50,000 nt of DNA, from contig CM022672.1 in assembly GCA_012295275.1 (NCBI GenBank), forward strand, positions 13,875,495 to 13,925,494. The letters are read 5' to 3'. The first letter of the stretch is position 1. Each line of letters opens with the position of its first letter. A program made the position numbers and the translations under genes. Of this stretch, positions 37,884 to 49,789 are shown in pieces. The DNA is from Chrysomallon squamiferum. Lineage: Eukaryota > Mollusca > Gastropoda > Neomphalida > Peltospiridae. Below the pieces are notes generated by a model, which ran no database searches, had not been told where the DNA came from, and saw only the letters and a list, made by a program, of their open reading frames with translations.

Positions 37884-37917
<34 letters not shown>

Positions 37918-38350
37918 CAAATCGCTTATAATTAATTTTTGAATATTAAAGGACACGTTTAAGTAGAGTTTTTTTTTTTTTAGGTTTTATTATATATATA
38001 TATTAAAAATAAACTAAATAAAATGGGAAAGAGATACATCGAAACGAATCTGCACTTGTAAGTTATAACGATATGTACTGAAATATCGTGAATTCACGAA
38101 CAATGTCAAGAAGAAAAAAAAAATATTCTCGCATAAAAACATCCAGTATGCCGCATAATAGCTATTTTATTTTGTAATTATTCATAATATTCTGACATTT
38201 ATTGTTAGTTAATTATGTATAAGGAATTTTTCTCCTGTTGGATTTAGGATCTGGATACGCAAAGAAGGTCTTACAAAACCGTCTGACGTCATACGTAAAA
38301 ATAGAACACAAATTTCACAATCTTAGAACGATTTTGGTTTTAAAATTGAA

Positions 38351-38395
<45 letters not shown>

Positions 38396-38739
38396 CCATT
38401 AGTTTTAAAATATTTATTGAAAGACAAATAAATGTTTGTTTCTAACAAACTGTTAGAACTCGTGGAATATGAATATACAATTATCCTGAGTTCATGTATT
38501 TATACCTACTCAAATATTTTACTCAAACACACAAACAAAATTTATAAAGAAGAAAAAAAACAAAACAACAACAAACAAACAAAAAATCTACAATAAAAAA
38601 AAACCCAAACAACATGCAGTTCATTTGGATTATTATAATAGTTACAATATATATTGCCTAATCCTGTTTACCTTATATTTAATTGCATATTAAGTTCATT
38701 TACGTATTCAAGATTCTAATGCTGCACACAATTATTTCA
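35666..38739. other. Region upstream of first recognised gene B exon: no gene seen
   Basis: AT-rich sequence with (ATT)n at 35800-35850, (GA)n at 36572-36673, (AAT)n at 37035-37143 and poly-A/T runs. Moderately complex, non-coding-looking stretches lie at 36370-36560 and 37200-37600. No reading frame fits the missing start of NIDO. Confidence 0.5.
36572..36673. repeat. (GAGC)n-(GA)n microsatellite
   Basis: Short GAGC/GCGA run then about 80 bp of pure GA upstream of the first recognised gene B exon. Confidence 0.95.
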
Positions 38740-39027
38740 CTACTTCGGATTTGTTTCGCAAACCCCACATTTTCCTGCACGTTTCTTCTTTCGACAAGGT
38801 GATCTATTCTGGTCTGAAGTATTTTGTATCGCCCTTTCCTTAGACAATCGTTCACAAGCAGAGCTATTTGCGGTTCTGGGTGTATGCTGCACCAAGTATG
38901 TGTAAATCCTAAAATCTCTGCTGGCCGACCGAGAAAGCGCGCGCGCGCAAATTGCGTCTTGCAGACGTACACGCGCGCGCGGTGTCTGGTTTCCTATAGG
39001 TACGTAGGCTAGGGATGTGAGCCCACT
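38740..39027 (-). other. GC-rich open-frame island, possible terminal coding exon of unknown protein
   Basis: In one minus-strand frame, 95 codons run without a stop to TAG TGA at 38742-38737. The end reads NRSPCRKKKRAGKCGVCETNP, with polar, charged, non-repetitive composition. A good acceptor-like sequence (ctcacatccctag) occurs at about 39013 in phase. Against coding: the other minus frame and a plus frame are also open here, the block is CpG-rich, and no Met or partner exon was found. It could be an exon, a transposon fragment or chance. Function unknown. Confidence 0.25.
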
Positions 39028-40770
39028 TCAGAGATAATCAGAAATATGTTTGCAACATTTATAAACGAAAAGGTTGTGTATATTTTCATTATTGTTCGGA
39101 AGTGTTTTGCTACTGAATACATGGACGAGATTTGCGGGGGCAAGCCAACAGAGGTTCGTGGCAATCAGTCGATTGGCTAATTGATAAAAGACAAACGATG
39201 TTGAAAATAAGAAGGAACATTAACGCCAACATTTAACAAACGCCATCTTGACACGAATCCATTAGCTCATTAAATCTGCTTATATGTATGCCTGTGAGCC
39301 GACGCAGTTATTCTGACCATTTATCATCTTGACCTAAATAAACGAATATTTGTTTTAAATGAATATTAATAACATTAATGGAATTATATTTTAAAAATAA
39401 ATGCGTTTTGTATCATGAAGGATACGCCATGAATAACTCGTAAGGTGTATCTTAAAACTACAATCCCGAACTGAGGACAGGTTTTTAGTAAAACAGTTGT
39501 GGAGGAATGTCTGGAACGTGAAATAATATTTTTATAATTCGCTTATATACATATACACATTCATTGGTATCTTCATCTGAGTATAAATTTAGAAAGTTAC
39601 TTTTGTCTTTTTCGTAAATCAACCTTTCAGACCAAACATTTTCCTCTCTTTTTAATTATAGCACAACATCAAAAAAAAAAAAAAAAAGAAATGAAAAAAA
39701 GATGTGCAATAAATTCATTTATGACGAAGCGTCAAATAAAAAATGATTTATCATTGCAATAAACGCAATGCTGCGTGTGTATATTCACACAATGTCTGCG
39801 ACACTGGTATTCAGTAAAACAAATTAACTTGGGTACAGAATTATGTTTAAAAGTTTCGGCTATTTTTCCCAGTTCAAACATTTCGTTTAATCGTCCATTT
39901 AGTAAATAAAACGCACCGCCCTTTTTATATTAGTTTTATTCACTTATCACCAATCGGGCGAAATGTAAACAAGGGTGGAGTCATTTTGGCAACGAATTAC
40001 TTAACAAAGTGAGGTCGCCCTTGACATTGCGTATACATTATGTGTAAGTACATACGATCAGTTACCCCTCAACTGTAAATCCTTTTCGTTAACCGATATG
40101 TGCTAAATCTAAGTCCGCTGAAATCAAAACCAAATAAATATCCCATGGAAAAAGACCGATTAGTTAATTAATTATGACGAACATGATATTCAAAATAAAG
40201 AATCCGACATCCAGAAGCCATTATGACAGGGACCCGTCAGTTACTTTTGAATATCCATATGACTGTTTTAGGTTTAGTTGGTGTCACACTGATGTTCTAT
40301 CTTGCCATTGAAATAACTCCCGTACGATGAGGTTACGAATTAAGAAGGATACTGGTCTTAAACAGCTGTCATCACTCGTGAACCCATCGCTGAGGTAGAA
40401 CGTGTCAGAACGATTGCAACTTTTCTTGGATCCAAAATCGAAACTAATTGGTCAGGGAGTCGAGTCTTAAAGATAAAGGATTGGAGACTTGGAAAACAAA
40501 AATCAGAGAAACAGACTGCTCTAGGATCCCCTGGTTTCAGAATTTATTACAGACCTTTAATAAGAAATGTACTAACTGCATTTCTCTTTCTTACTCTTCT
40601 GAGAAAGAATCTCAACATGCACTCACTAAATCCTTTGTGCATGACAACTCGCAAAAGTACCTTTCCTCACGTTTCTCGTGTCAGTAAATATTTGCAGACC
40701 ATAATCACAATCAATATTAACACGTGGCCATAATTATTTTAATAAATGCACACGCAAGAGGTCGCAAGCG

Positions 40771-40830
<60 letters not shown>

Positions 40831-41340
40831 ACAAGATATAAATACACACACATCAACACATACTCAAATGCAGGCACACACACACATACATAAACCACCG
40901 ACAAACTTACCGACAAACAAAAACATACACGCACATCAACTGACATACGCACGTACACACATATTCCCCAACACCCATATTCACAGACACACGCTCACTG
41001 GCATCGACACATAACACACTCGAAATACTCAAATACGGAATCCTCAGCAGAAGCCCATCGATAAGTGATACATTTAAGAAGAGAAGAGCTGTTTGCACTT
41101 TGAGAAGAACGGGAGATGGGCGTGGTGTCTGTAAACGAGTTTCTAACAGCTGTGGAAACAGACAAACGCTTTACGATACTGCTTACAGGGCAGCAGTAAA
41201 TACATCTTCGGTTACCTACGTTGGCAACAATGTCGACAAGACGTGAATACGCCTCAGATGTAATTTACACAAAGATCCGAGAAAGAACTGTTAACGGCTG
41301 ATCTAAGTGGTGTTCTAGTCGTTGTTAATTTTGTTGCCAT
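39028..41340. other. Complex intergenic or intronic sequence, no recognised gene
   Basis: Less repetitive and richer in CpG than the rest, apart from a (CA)n run at 40770-40826 and CA-rich DNA to 41010. Frames of 36-80 codons exist (for example 40448-40687 plus, without ATG; 40223-40330 plus) but none resembles a known family. It may hold regulatory sequence. Confidence 0.45.
40770..40826. repeat. (CA)n microsatellite
   Basis: About 56 bp of pure CA, followed by degenerate CA-rich sequence. Confidence 0.95.
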
Positions 41341-41359
41341 TAGTTAATTTGTTAATTAT

Positions 41360-41720
41360 TATCATCATCATCATCATCATCATCATCATTATTATTAATT
41401 AACGTATTTATTTTAATTATTATAACTACTACTAGTGTTGTTATCATTATCATTATCATCATCATCATCATTTATATTTTATTTACTGATATGCGTTTTC
41501 ATTTTAAGATTTTAAAATTCGAAACGAAGAGGACATTTTTCAATTGCTATTTGTTATGACACGAAATAATGCCAGATCTGTCATTATTTTAGCGACTATA
41601 ACTTTCGGTTTTAAATGATTAACATAAAGAAGAAGAAGAAGAAGAAGAAGAAGAAGAAGAAGAAGAAGAAGAAGAAGAAGAAGAAGGAGGAGACGGAGGA
41701 GGAGGCGAAGAAGAAGAAAA
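41360..41720. repeat. (ATC)n and (GAA)n microsatellites
   Basis: ATC at 41360-41391 and 41442-41471; an almost pure (GAA)n of about 60 bp at 41627-41687 continuing as GAG/GAC triplets. A long GAA tract can form triplex DNA. Confidence 0.93.
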
Positions 41721-42228
41721 TATCGATCAACCAAAGCTAAAGATACTGTCAGATACTACATTACACCGCCTCTACCTATAGCTTCAAAGTACAAAATTAC
41801 CTATACGCCATGTCTAATGTGTTTAATCCTTTTACAATTAATCAACCATAGAAATGAAAATATTTTAATCGTGCAAAGATTCAAGTACGTTCGTCCTGGA
41901 CAAGCAGTGTAATAAAATTACACCGCTGTGGCTATTTCCAGTTATATACCATAAGACTGGTTTATCAAAATTCAAGGAAATGTGTTTCCCTGCATCTGGG
42001 AAGGTGTAGATAATGCATCCCTTGCTGCTAATCGTAACAGTGACGTAGCGAATTCCGCTGTCCTAGCGTTACAACAGAAGAAACATGTCACTGTCGCTTT
42101 GTACTTATGAATTTAAAAAAAAAATGTGTACTGTGTCGTCAAACATGTATACATTTATTATTATTTCTTTTTTTAATTTACTTCTTATCTATTACATTAC
42201 TTTCTATTAGTAAATAAAATACCGGTTG

Positions 42229-42262
<34 letters not shown>

Positions 42263-43887
42263 CTCAAACTAAAATTCAAAGTAACTTATACGATGATGAT
42301 GATGATGACAATGAGACAAATATATTGATGTTTATAATGATAAAATATCTTTAAAACTGCGTCTGTATTTTTCATAAACTGTTTCGTATTTCTACTCTGG
42401 CGAGTTTTACGGTGACACAGTAAATATTCCACATCTGTATTCACAGAAAATTTGAAATATTTCAGCTATTTTGCACGACACATTCTTTTACAAACTGGTT
42501 TTAGAAAATACAATCGAACAAAAACGACTGAACAAAATTGAATAACGAGTAACAAAAATAAAAAGTGGTGCGAAAAAAAAGCAAAAAAAAAAAAAAAAAA
42601 GAAAGAAAGAAAGATAGAATTAAAAAAGAAAAAAGAAAAGAAAGAAGAGTATACAATAGTACAGGAAAAGGAAAACGATAAATTTTTTAAAGAGAAACAC
42701 AAAGAAGTCACGTGATGTGTTACTGTGGCGGGTACAAATTAGTTAGCTATAAATTCAAAAGCTGAATTGCGAAAAGTGACTACTGGTTACGCCTATAAAT
42801 GATATTTGATAGAAAATACTGAATTTCTATAAAGATCAAATACGGACAGTTAAATTTTCTGTCGATTAAAATCTAAAGAAAGAGTCTAACCTTTTATTTT
42901 TATTTTTATTTAAATCTTTATCTCTAGTTTTCTTTGAAGGTAGAATATTCATAATTTATTTATTTAATTATTATTATTATTATTATTATTGCATATCTCT
43001 CTCTCTCTCGCATATATATAAAGTCTGTCTATCTGTCTGTTTATATATATATGTATGTAAACCATATTCAGGTAGCTGAACTGAGACAGAATTTATTAAC
43101 AAAGTAAAGCTGTATGCTTACTTCTCTCCATGCCACGTTTCCGAACGAAATTTTCACACGAAGAACGTTAAATGCTAATAAAAAGACAGTCCGGGTCTCA
43201 TAACGAATTCCAAGGTCAAATTAAGGGCGTTACTGTAAATCTGAGATTATTGTTATGTGCTTTTAATTATTACTTAATACGCCTTAACCCCCTTTTGTGC
43301 ATCCCTAGTTTAAGTCGGATGATGCAAGTTGGATGAAGTGAGGAAAGTGATTTTTAACTGCTATTGTTCCTTCTGCTTAAGAACCACCACAGATAAAAAA
43401 AATATATATATATATACATACATATATAAATATATATATATTAATAAAATAAAAATAAATCGCCCATGAATGATGACGACATTCAGGAATACATTTATGG
43501 CATTTAAAAAAGGCTTTCATTTATGTATTGAATCATGCTTTCACCTGTGGTTTAATGAAGGGTGTGCTACGCGTAGAAAAGAATTTCCTCTGTTTTGTAT
43601 TCAAGTGCTGTGTGTCAGCGGGGTGGGTTATAAAATTCTAAGGTGCATCAGGGGCTGAATGTACTTTTATTATTATTTTTTTTTTTAAATTCGCAGCATG
43701 GTGTTTGAATAGTTTTTGTTAGGATATGAAAAGTTTTAACTAGTTATGATGTGCAACATAGAACTATGAGATGTTAGTAAATCCAAACTAACTGATTTAA
43801 GAATTTAAACTTTTTTATTTTTTAATTTTTATAAAAGAAATATTTATTCAAATGCTAGATGCATTATTGCATCTTTTTATGTCTGTA

Positions 43888-43926
<39 letters not shown>

Positions 43927-44790
43927 CAGAGAGAGAGGGGATTGTGTTTGTGTGTATGTGTGTTATGGATACATATGTATGATTTTGAATGTATAAACAT
44001 GCATACATTATATATTTATTATTTTTTACAGATTATAGTCCACAAGTAATCGGCCTGCATTTAATATCTATTTATCACATGTTTTTACGTTTATCATTGT
44101 AATTATTTCCCGTCATTTTAGGTTTGTTTACCAAACGACAAATTCTTGATATATTGGTCTTGGTCCGTGATTGGCTAGTCCGAAACAAAAGTACAATTCA
44201 TATTGTTACCATCCAACTTTAAAAACCGATTACTCTGTGAAATGTAAGACAAATAGAGATATCTTATGATATATAATACAAGGAGGCGAAGGAAATGCGA
44301 GATGGCAAAGAAGAAGAAGAAAAAAAGAAAAAGTAAGAACGACTTGAAGACATAGCATTATAATCGTCGAGGCTAATCAATTTTAAGCGAAAGCGACATC
44401 TGGAAAAGACTTACTTCCCCTGAATCAGCAATCTAACTCCGCGTACATGTGTTTTTCATTGGGAAAATGCTAACTCCATCAATGCACATGTCAGCTTGTT
44501 AGTTACAAGATCGCTTTGTCTCAAAACTACATACTTGATATGTAAAGGAGATACTGGAGATATGGTACAAGAAACTGAATCCATTTACGTAATAACATAA
44601 TGATTATGGAAAGCAACTCCATACGTTTGACAGATTAAAGCAGCTATTATCAGTATTGCTTTCTAATACGCATTTGGAAACAGAGCAACACACATGACGA
44701 TAAAAATTTAAAAAAAATTGATATGTTAATGCGCATACTTAATCAGCACTTTTACGCTTGTAATACTTTTATGCCATGCAAATTGGTCGT
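41720..44790. other. No gene recognised; AT-rich with scattered simple repeats
   Basis: Poly-A at 42231-42257, AT-rich tract at 43399-43450, (GT)n at 43890-43924. A minus-strand 54-nt stretch (43121-43174) with good splice borders is discussed among the rejected items. Confidence 0.45.
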
Positions 44791-45315
44791 ACTGTCACAC
44801 TGTCGAACAAAACAGTTGGTAATGTTATAACGCCCTACAAAATAGTTAATAATGTCATGACGCCCTACATAATAGTTAATAATGCTATAACGCCATATAA
44901 AACAGTTAATATGCTATAACGCCCTAAAAATAATTAATAATGTTATAACGCCGTACAGACCTGTTAGTTTAGTAATGTTGTAACACTGAATCAACTCGCT
45001 GGCAATGATATAACGCTGTATGCTACTTGTTATATCACTGTACAAACCATCCGATAATGCATTAGCAATGTACTATTTGATAACGTTGTAAGACTGCATT
45101 GTACAGACTAGTTGGTAATTCTGTAAAATTGTGTAAACTATCTGGTAATTACATAACACTGAAGAGATTATTTGTCAACTGTATAACACTGTAAAAAAAA
45201 AAAGCTGATAAATCTGCAAAATCTGCAACATTGTATAAAACGACTTGGTAACTCTGAAGATTAAAGAAATTAGCTGGCTATGCTTGTAACACAGTATACT
45301 TTTGTACAATACTGT
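44791..45315. repeat. Tandem array, 30-bp unit, decaying rightward
   Basis: The unit aatgttataacgccctacaa plus 'aatagttaat' is exactly 30 bp. The core 'cgcc' recurs at 44831, 44861, 44891, 44920 and 44949, then increasingly altered copies with 'aacactg', 'aacgctg' and 'aacactgta' reach about 45,315. No coding frame. Confidence 0.8.
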
Positions 45316-45727
45316 TTTAAACGTCGATTACGATGAAAAGTATAGATGATGGACAAAACAATGATAACGGATGAACGGACAATAACTAACAAGAGCAATT
45401 TATTTAATTTATTACTGTTATTTATTTTTATTTATTTATTCATATTTTACGATTCACACAGACCATCCATCGCCAGGGTGTGGGAATTTCCAGCCAACAT
45501 TATCCGCCGCAGCCACGTTGGTGTGTGGTGTATCCTAAGTGAGAAACACGAATGCAAATATCCACCTTGAACAAACGAAAGGGGAGAGTGCGGTGTTAGG
45601 CATGGTAAACGACTGCGCTGTGTGTTCGCAAACTGCGAGCAGTCCGTCTGTGTTTGATAAAGCCCGACTTGCGTTTACCGTCACCATCGTGTTAACACGG
45701 CCAGGCTTTCATTGCGACCGCCGGTCG

Positions 45728-45750
45728 GACAGACAGACAGACAGACAGAC
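45728..45750. repeat. (GACA)n microsatellite
   Basis: Short run of five to six GACA units after a GC-richer, non-repetitive block (45450-45725). Confidence 0.9.
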
Positions 45751-46602
45751 AATGCAGATGTGAGAAACTCAAGTAATGTTGTTTTTTGTTTTTTTTTTTT
45801 TTTTAAAAACAGTGTGTTAGTCATGTTGGCAATTTACTGTCAAGAAACCAGATTTTGTAAATGAATATCTTTACAAAGAAATGTAGGTTGATTTACGTAT
45901 TTGTACCTGTATATACACACACATATACATACGCATGTATTTGTACATATATTCATGCACACACACACCTACATACATTCATTATATACGTTCATACATT
46001 CATACATTTCATACATACATACATAGATTCATTCTAACAAAGAGACTGATAGAAACCATTTAACTGAACATTTTACTGGGACACGCTCGATGAAATCAAA
46101 GATAAAAAGAAAGACAAAAGAGACAATAGGAACATGTCGACCGAACGACATTTTAGGAGACCGAAAAAAACAATTCAAGCAAAGAAAAGAAGAAAAATAA
46201 CATCAGAGGCAGATACGAACAATAACAACAACAAATAAACAGAAGTCAGATTACAAAACAGGAGGACATCGTAATGATACGCAAATCATACTGAAACCCT
46301 TCTTATTATCAAACGGGGGATTTAAGATCTTAATAACAGATTAAGGAACAATTATTACGTCAAGGGTATACCGTTTTAACGTTGAAATATAATAAGCAAA
46401 TTACATCTGAAATAAAGAAGAAAGTGCTATAATAACAGTGGTCTGAAAAGTAATCGCGGTACGGCAACAAGGAAGTACCCGTCTTTCTTGACAGCCTATC
46501 TGATGTTGTTATCGTGGGTCCTCCAATCACAGATCTAGCTGGTCACTCTGACACTTATCATTATCAAACACAGGGGCGAATCTGGAGGGAACGCCACAAA
46601 AA

Positions 46603-46824
46603 AACCACCTCACTCACCCCTATTTTGTTTCCGACCAAAGATTTGTTTTCATTTTCTTATTTCGATCTTCACGATGACGCTCATTTTAACCTTCAGAAAT
46701 TACATCACGGTATAACCACCTCACTCACCCCTATTTTGTTTCCGACCAAAGATTTGTTTTCATTTTCTTATTTCGATCTTCACGATGACGCTCATTTTAA
46801 CCTTCAGAAATTACATCACGGTAT
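46603..46824 (+). repeat. Perfect 111-bp tandem duplication, with a diverged third partial copy
   Basis: Bases 46603-46713 and 46714-46824 appear identical, beginning 'aaccacctcactcacccc'. 111 bp equals 37 codons, so the surrounding plus-strand frame (46514-46966, GTG start) stays open. The following 46835-46900 ('tctcgataatcataatgaag') looks like an older, diverged partial copy. Confidence 0.9.
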
Positions 46825-47439
46825 GTACGTATGTACTTATCTCGATAATCATAATGAAGCTCATTTACTTTTCAAAAAAATATGTCACAGTGGGTACGTA
46901 TGTACTTTTGGCACAGAAGAAAAAAAAAAAAAAAAAATTCATGAATATTTTCTTCTCCTTATGTAATGAACAAGGATTATTAATTTTAATTTTAAGATTA
47001 TGTATGCGATAGTGTTTTATAATCTTCTACAACGCTTATTATTGTCAAAGCGGCTTAAAGTTGATGCAGTTTAATGGCTTGGGACTTTGTGCAGGAGGCA
47101 ACACTTCTGCATCGATTGATTATATAACTGGCTGGATCAGAAACATCTGCAAAGTTTAACAATAACGGGCGCGGCGTAATAATCTCTCGGTTTCTATTGA
47201 GACCGCGAACACATTTTTAATATTCAACATGCCGCCCCATTAAAGCATATCTAAGGAAGAGATGCAGTCGGAGGCACAAATACAAAACAAATATGGTGTA
47301 CTACTGCCAGCAAATACAGAGAGAAAATGAATCAGAAGCAGTTTTAATAACCTGTTTGCCCCAAACAGGTCCGCTCATACGAAACTTTTCTTTATGTTAT
47401 TCGGTTACAAGAATAGAGAAAGAACGTAACTGGCAGACA

Positions 47440-47456
47440 GACAGACAGTCACACAG

Positions 47457-47490
<34 letters not shown>

Positions 47491-47645
47491 ATACATACGC
47501 ATCTATGTTCATACGTTTACGTTCGTACGTATGTACATATGCGCATGTATGTGTTTGTGTGTGTGTATGTGAGTGTGTATGTGTATGTGTGTGTGTATGT
47601 GTATGTGTGTATGTGTGTATGTGTGTGTGTGTGTGTGTGTGTGAA
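47440..47645. repeat. (CA)n then (GT)n dinucleotide block
   Basis: CA run at 47455-47486 and GT/GTAT-rich run at 47549-47643. The inverted arrangement (CA then TG) can fold back, and frames through it are repeat translations. Confidence 0.93.
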
Positions 47646-48072
47646 AACATCTGGCTCGTCCCTGATCTCATTGTTCTTGTTTTCTCAAGCTTATTTTGGT
47701 GGGAATATATGTAATTCTCATGACCATCGCATTTGCGTGTTTCCGCCCATCCGTTTGGAACGCAGTACGGATGAAACTACTTTCCTCATTACCATCGTTC
47801 CACACACTTCACTACATGAACAAAACTTTCGTTTTTAACGTAGCTGTTACTCATTTTCAGTATTAATGTTTAAAAAAAGAAACACATACACGCACAAATA
47901 GAAAAAAAAAAACAACAAAAAAACGACAACCTAAAAACAACATAAGCATAAAGAAGAAAAATATAAACAACAACTACAAGTACAATAATATGGATGAAGG
48001 ACAACAAACCCGAAGACAAAGATACACATACACACATATTTATATACATGAGCATGCATGCTCACAAGCACG

Positions 48073-48078
<6 letters not shown>

Positions 48079-48164
<86 letters not shown>

Positions 48165-48196
48165 TATATATATATATATATACAGATAGACAGATA

Positions 48197-48236
<40 letters not shown>
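48079..48236. repeat. Composite (TC)n-(AT)n-(CA)n array
   Basis: (TC)n at 48079-48160, (AT)n at 48162-48181, CAGA interlude, (CA)n at 48204-48235. Confidence 0.95.
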
Positions 48237-48239
<3 letters not shown>

Positions 48240-48744
48240 TTTGCTATCCAGGAACATCTGGATAAAATTCACGTTCATTGAACTCCTTAAGATAAGGAAG
48301 ATTCTCCTTTTAAAACAAATTTTCACGCCCCTATCCTGTTTCCTAATAAAAAAAAGAGTTAATGTTGTTTATTGTTAACAAACTCTCGCTGTCGAAACGA
48401 AACGAATAAGTCAAGATTGTTTTCTGCAAATAAACCAACCATTAATGAAACAAAAAAAATAAAATAAATAAATAAATAAATTAAAATAAAATAAAATAAA
48501 TAAAAATTAAAGAAGAAGAAAGAAAGAAAAAAGAAAATATTTAATTATATATTCATAATCTGCGAAATGAGGATCACTTATATTATATATAAACTACTTA
48601 TTATGCTGATGTATATTCCGATTTTACATTTACTTTACACATACATGTACATGCTTACCGAAAGACTATTTATTTATAATATTATTTTTATTACTATTTG
48701 CTGCTGCAGATTTTCATTCCCCCCACCCTTGATTATGCTCTAGC

Positions 48745-48836
48745 AGAACGCAGTGACTTGCTGATAACGAAAGCAATCGACATCTTTTTATTTTTTATTT
48801 CGATTTCTTTCATTATCAGCAAGGTCACTGCGTTCT
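48745..48836. ncRNA. 92-nt foldback: candidate microRNA-like hairpin or palindromic element
   Basis: Left arm 48745-48780 begins agaacgcagtgacttgctga. The right arm 48800-48836 is its inverse with one extra base and two mismatches (34 of 36 paired). The loop is 19 nt of T-rich sequence. On the minus strand one mismatch becomes a G-U pair. Size and shape fit a pre-miRNA; a foldback MITE without target duplication is the alternative. Expression is unknown. Confidence 0.4.
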
Positions 48837-48839
48837 TTC

Positions 48840-48952
48840 ACATATATTTCACTTGAGGTCGCAAATGAGAGGACACACCCATTTGAAATATAATTACAGT
48901 TAAGACTTATCTAAATTAAACAGGACTAGTTTGTAGCTCAGCAGTAACGTTT

Positions 48953-48989
<37 letters not shown>

Positions 48990-49758
48990 TACAGATAGAT
49001 AAATAGATGCTGCGCGTGACCGTTTCTTATCCTGAATTACCCGTAATTATGATCACGTGGTATTTCAAACAGCTTTCTTCGGTGAATAAAATCAGATATT
49101 TAGAAATATATTTTGCATGATAAAGGTTGTAGAACTGCTTATGTCGACATAAACTTATACTTCGTTTTTTCTGGGGGGTTTCCCCCCCCCCCTCGCTGTT
49201 GTGCACCACATTGTGGGTTTTCTTTTTTTCTTGTAGTTGTTATTATTATTATAATAACGTGGTTATATATTTAAGTAAGTGAACACTCAAGGGTTAATAT
49301 TATGCTATATATAATGCTCTCAACTACCACCAGTTGTTTTTTTGAAAAATTTCCTCAGTTTTCCTTAACTGTAGCAAGATCCCCTACCCACAAATGATTC
49401 ATAGTTTTAAAATTACTAGTAAATAACCTGAGGAAAAAAAAGTAAAGAAGGCTTATAATTTTTTTTTTTTTTTTTTTTTTACATTAATTATTATTTTTTT
49501 AACACGAACATAATTATTTAAATTTAAAAAAAATATATATAAAAAGAAAGAAAAAGATTGTGGTCAATGATTAAAAGAGAGTGAGACTTTTCCTGTTATG
49601 ATTTTAATTGCTTTTTCACTGTGTCAAATATCTGAAGGGCGGAGTTTGTTTTTCGTTTCAGGGAAAAAAGCAAGCAAAATTAGCGAAGCAATAATAGACT
49701 TAATTAACACATTGGGGAAACTTTCTTGAAATAATGGTATACTTAGTGAATTTTAAGT

Positions 49759-49789
<31 letters not shown>

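Noticed and set aside
40448-40687. 79-codon plus-strand frame with coding-like composition
   Set aside because: It begins with TTG right after an in-frame stop, has no ATG, splice pattern or family resemblance; most likely chance.
43121-43174. 54-nt minus-strand stretch with good acceptor (ctgtctttttattag) and donor (gtaagc), open in phase 2 to 0, considered as the missing 5' exon of gene B
   Set aside because: The encoded segment (FNVLRVKISFGNVAWRE) does not resemble the NIDO entry strand expected before VNNNGVISF. Isolated splice-like borders of this quality occur by chance in AT-rich DNA.
44410-44470. Strong minus-strand donor-like site (gaa|gtaagtc at about 44411), considered as a first non-coding exon of gene B
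   Set aside because: No promoter, no start codon in a usable frame and no way to link it to 35665 without RNA evidence.
45346-45763. Two overlapping plus-strand frames of about 74 codons in a GC-richer block
   Set aside because: They run into (GACA)n or T-rich low-complexity sequence and share no motif with known proteins; the minus strand gives no better frame.
47640-47840. Non-repetitive block open in two plus-strand frames
   Set aside because: Two plus frames are open and so is one minus frame, as expected for a short stretch poor in stops; no conserved motif.
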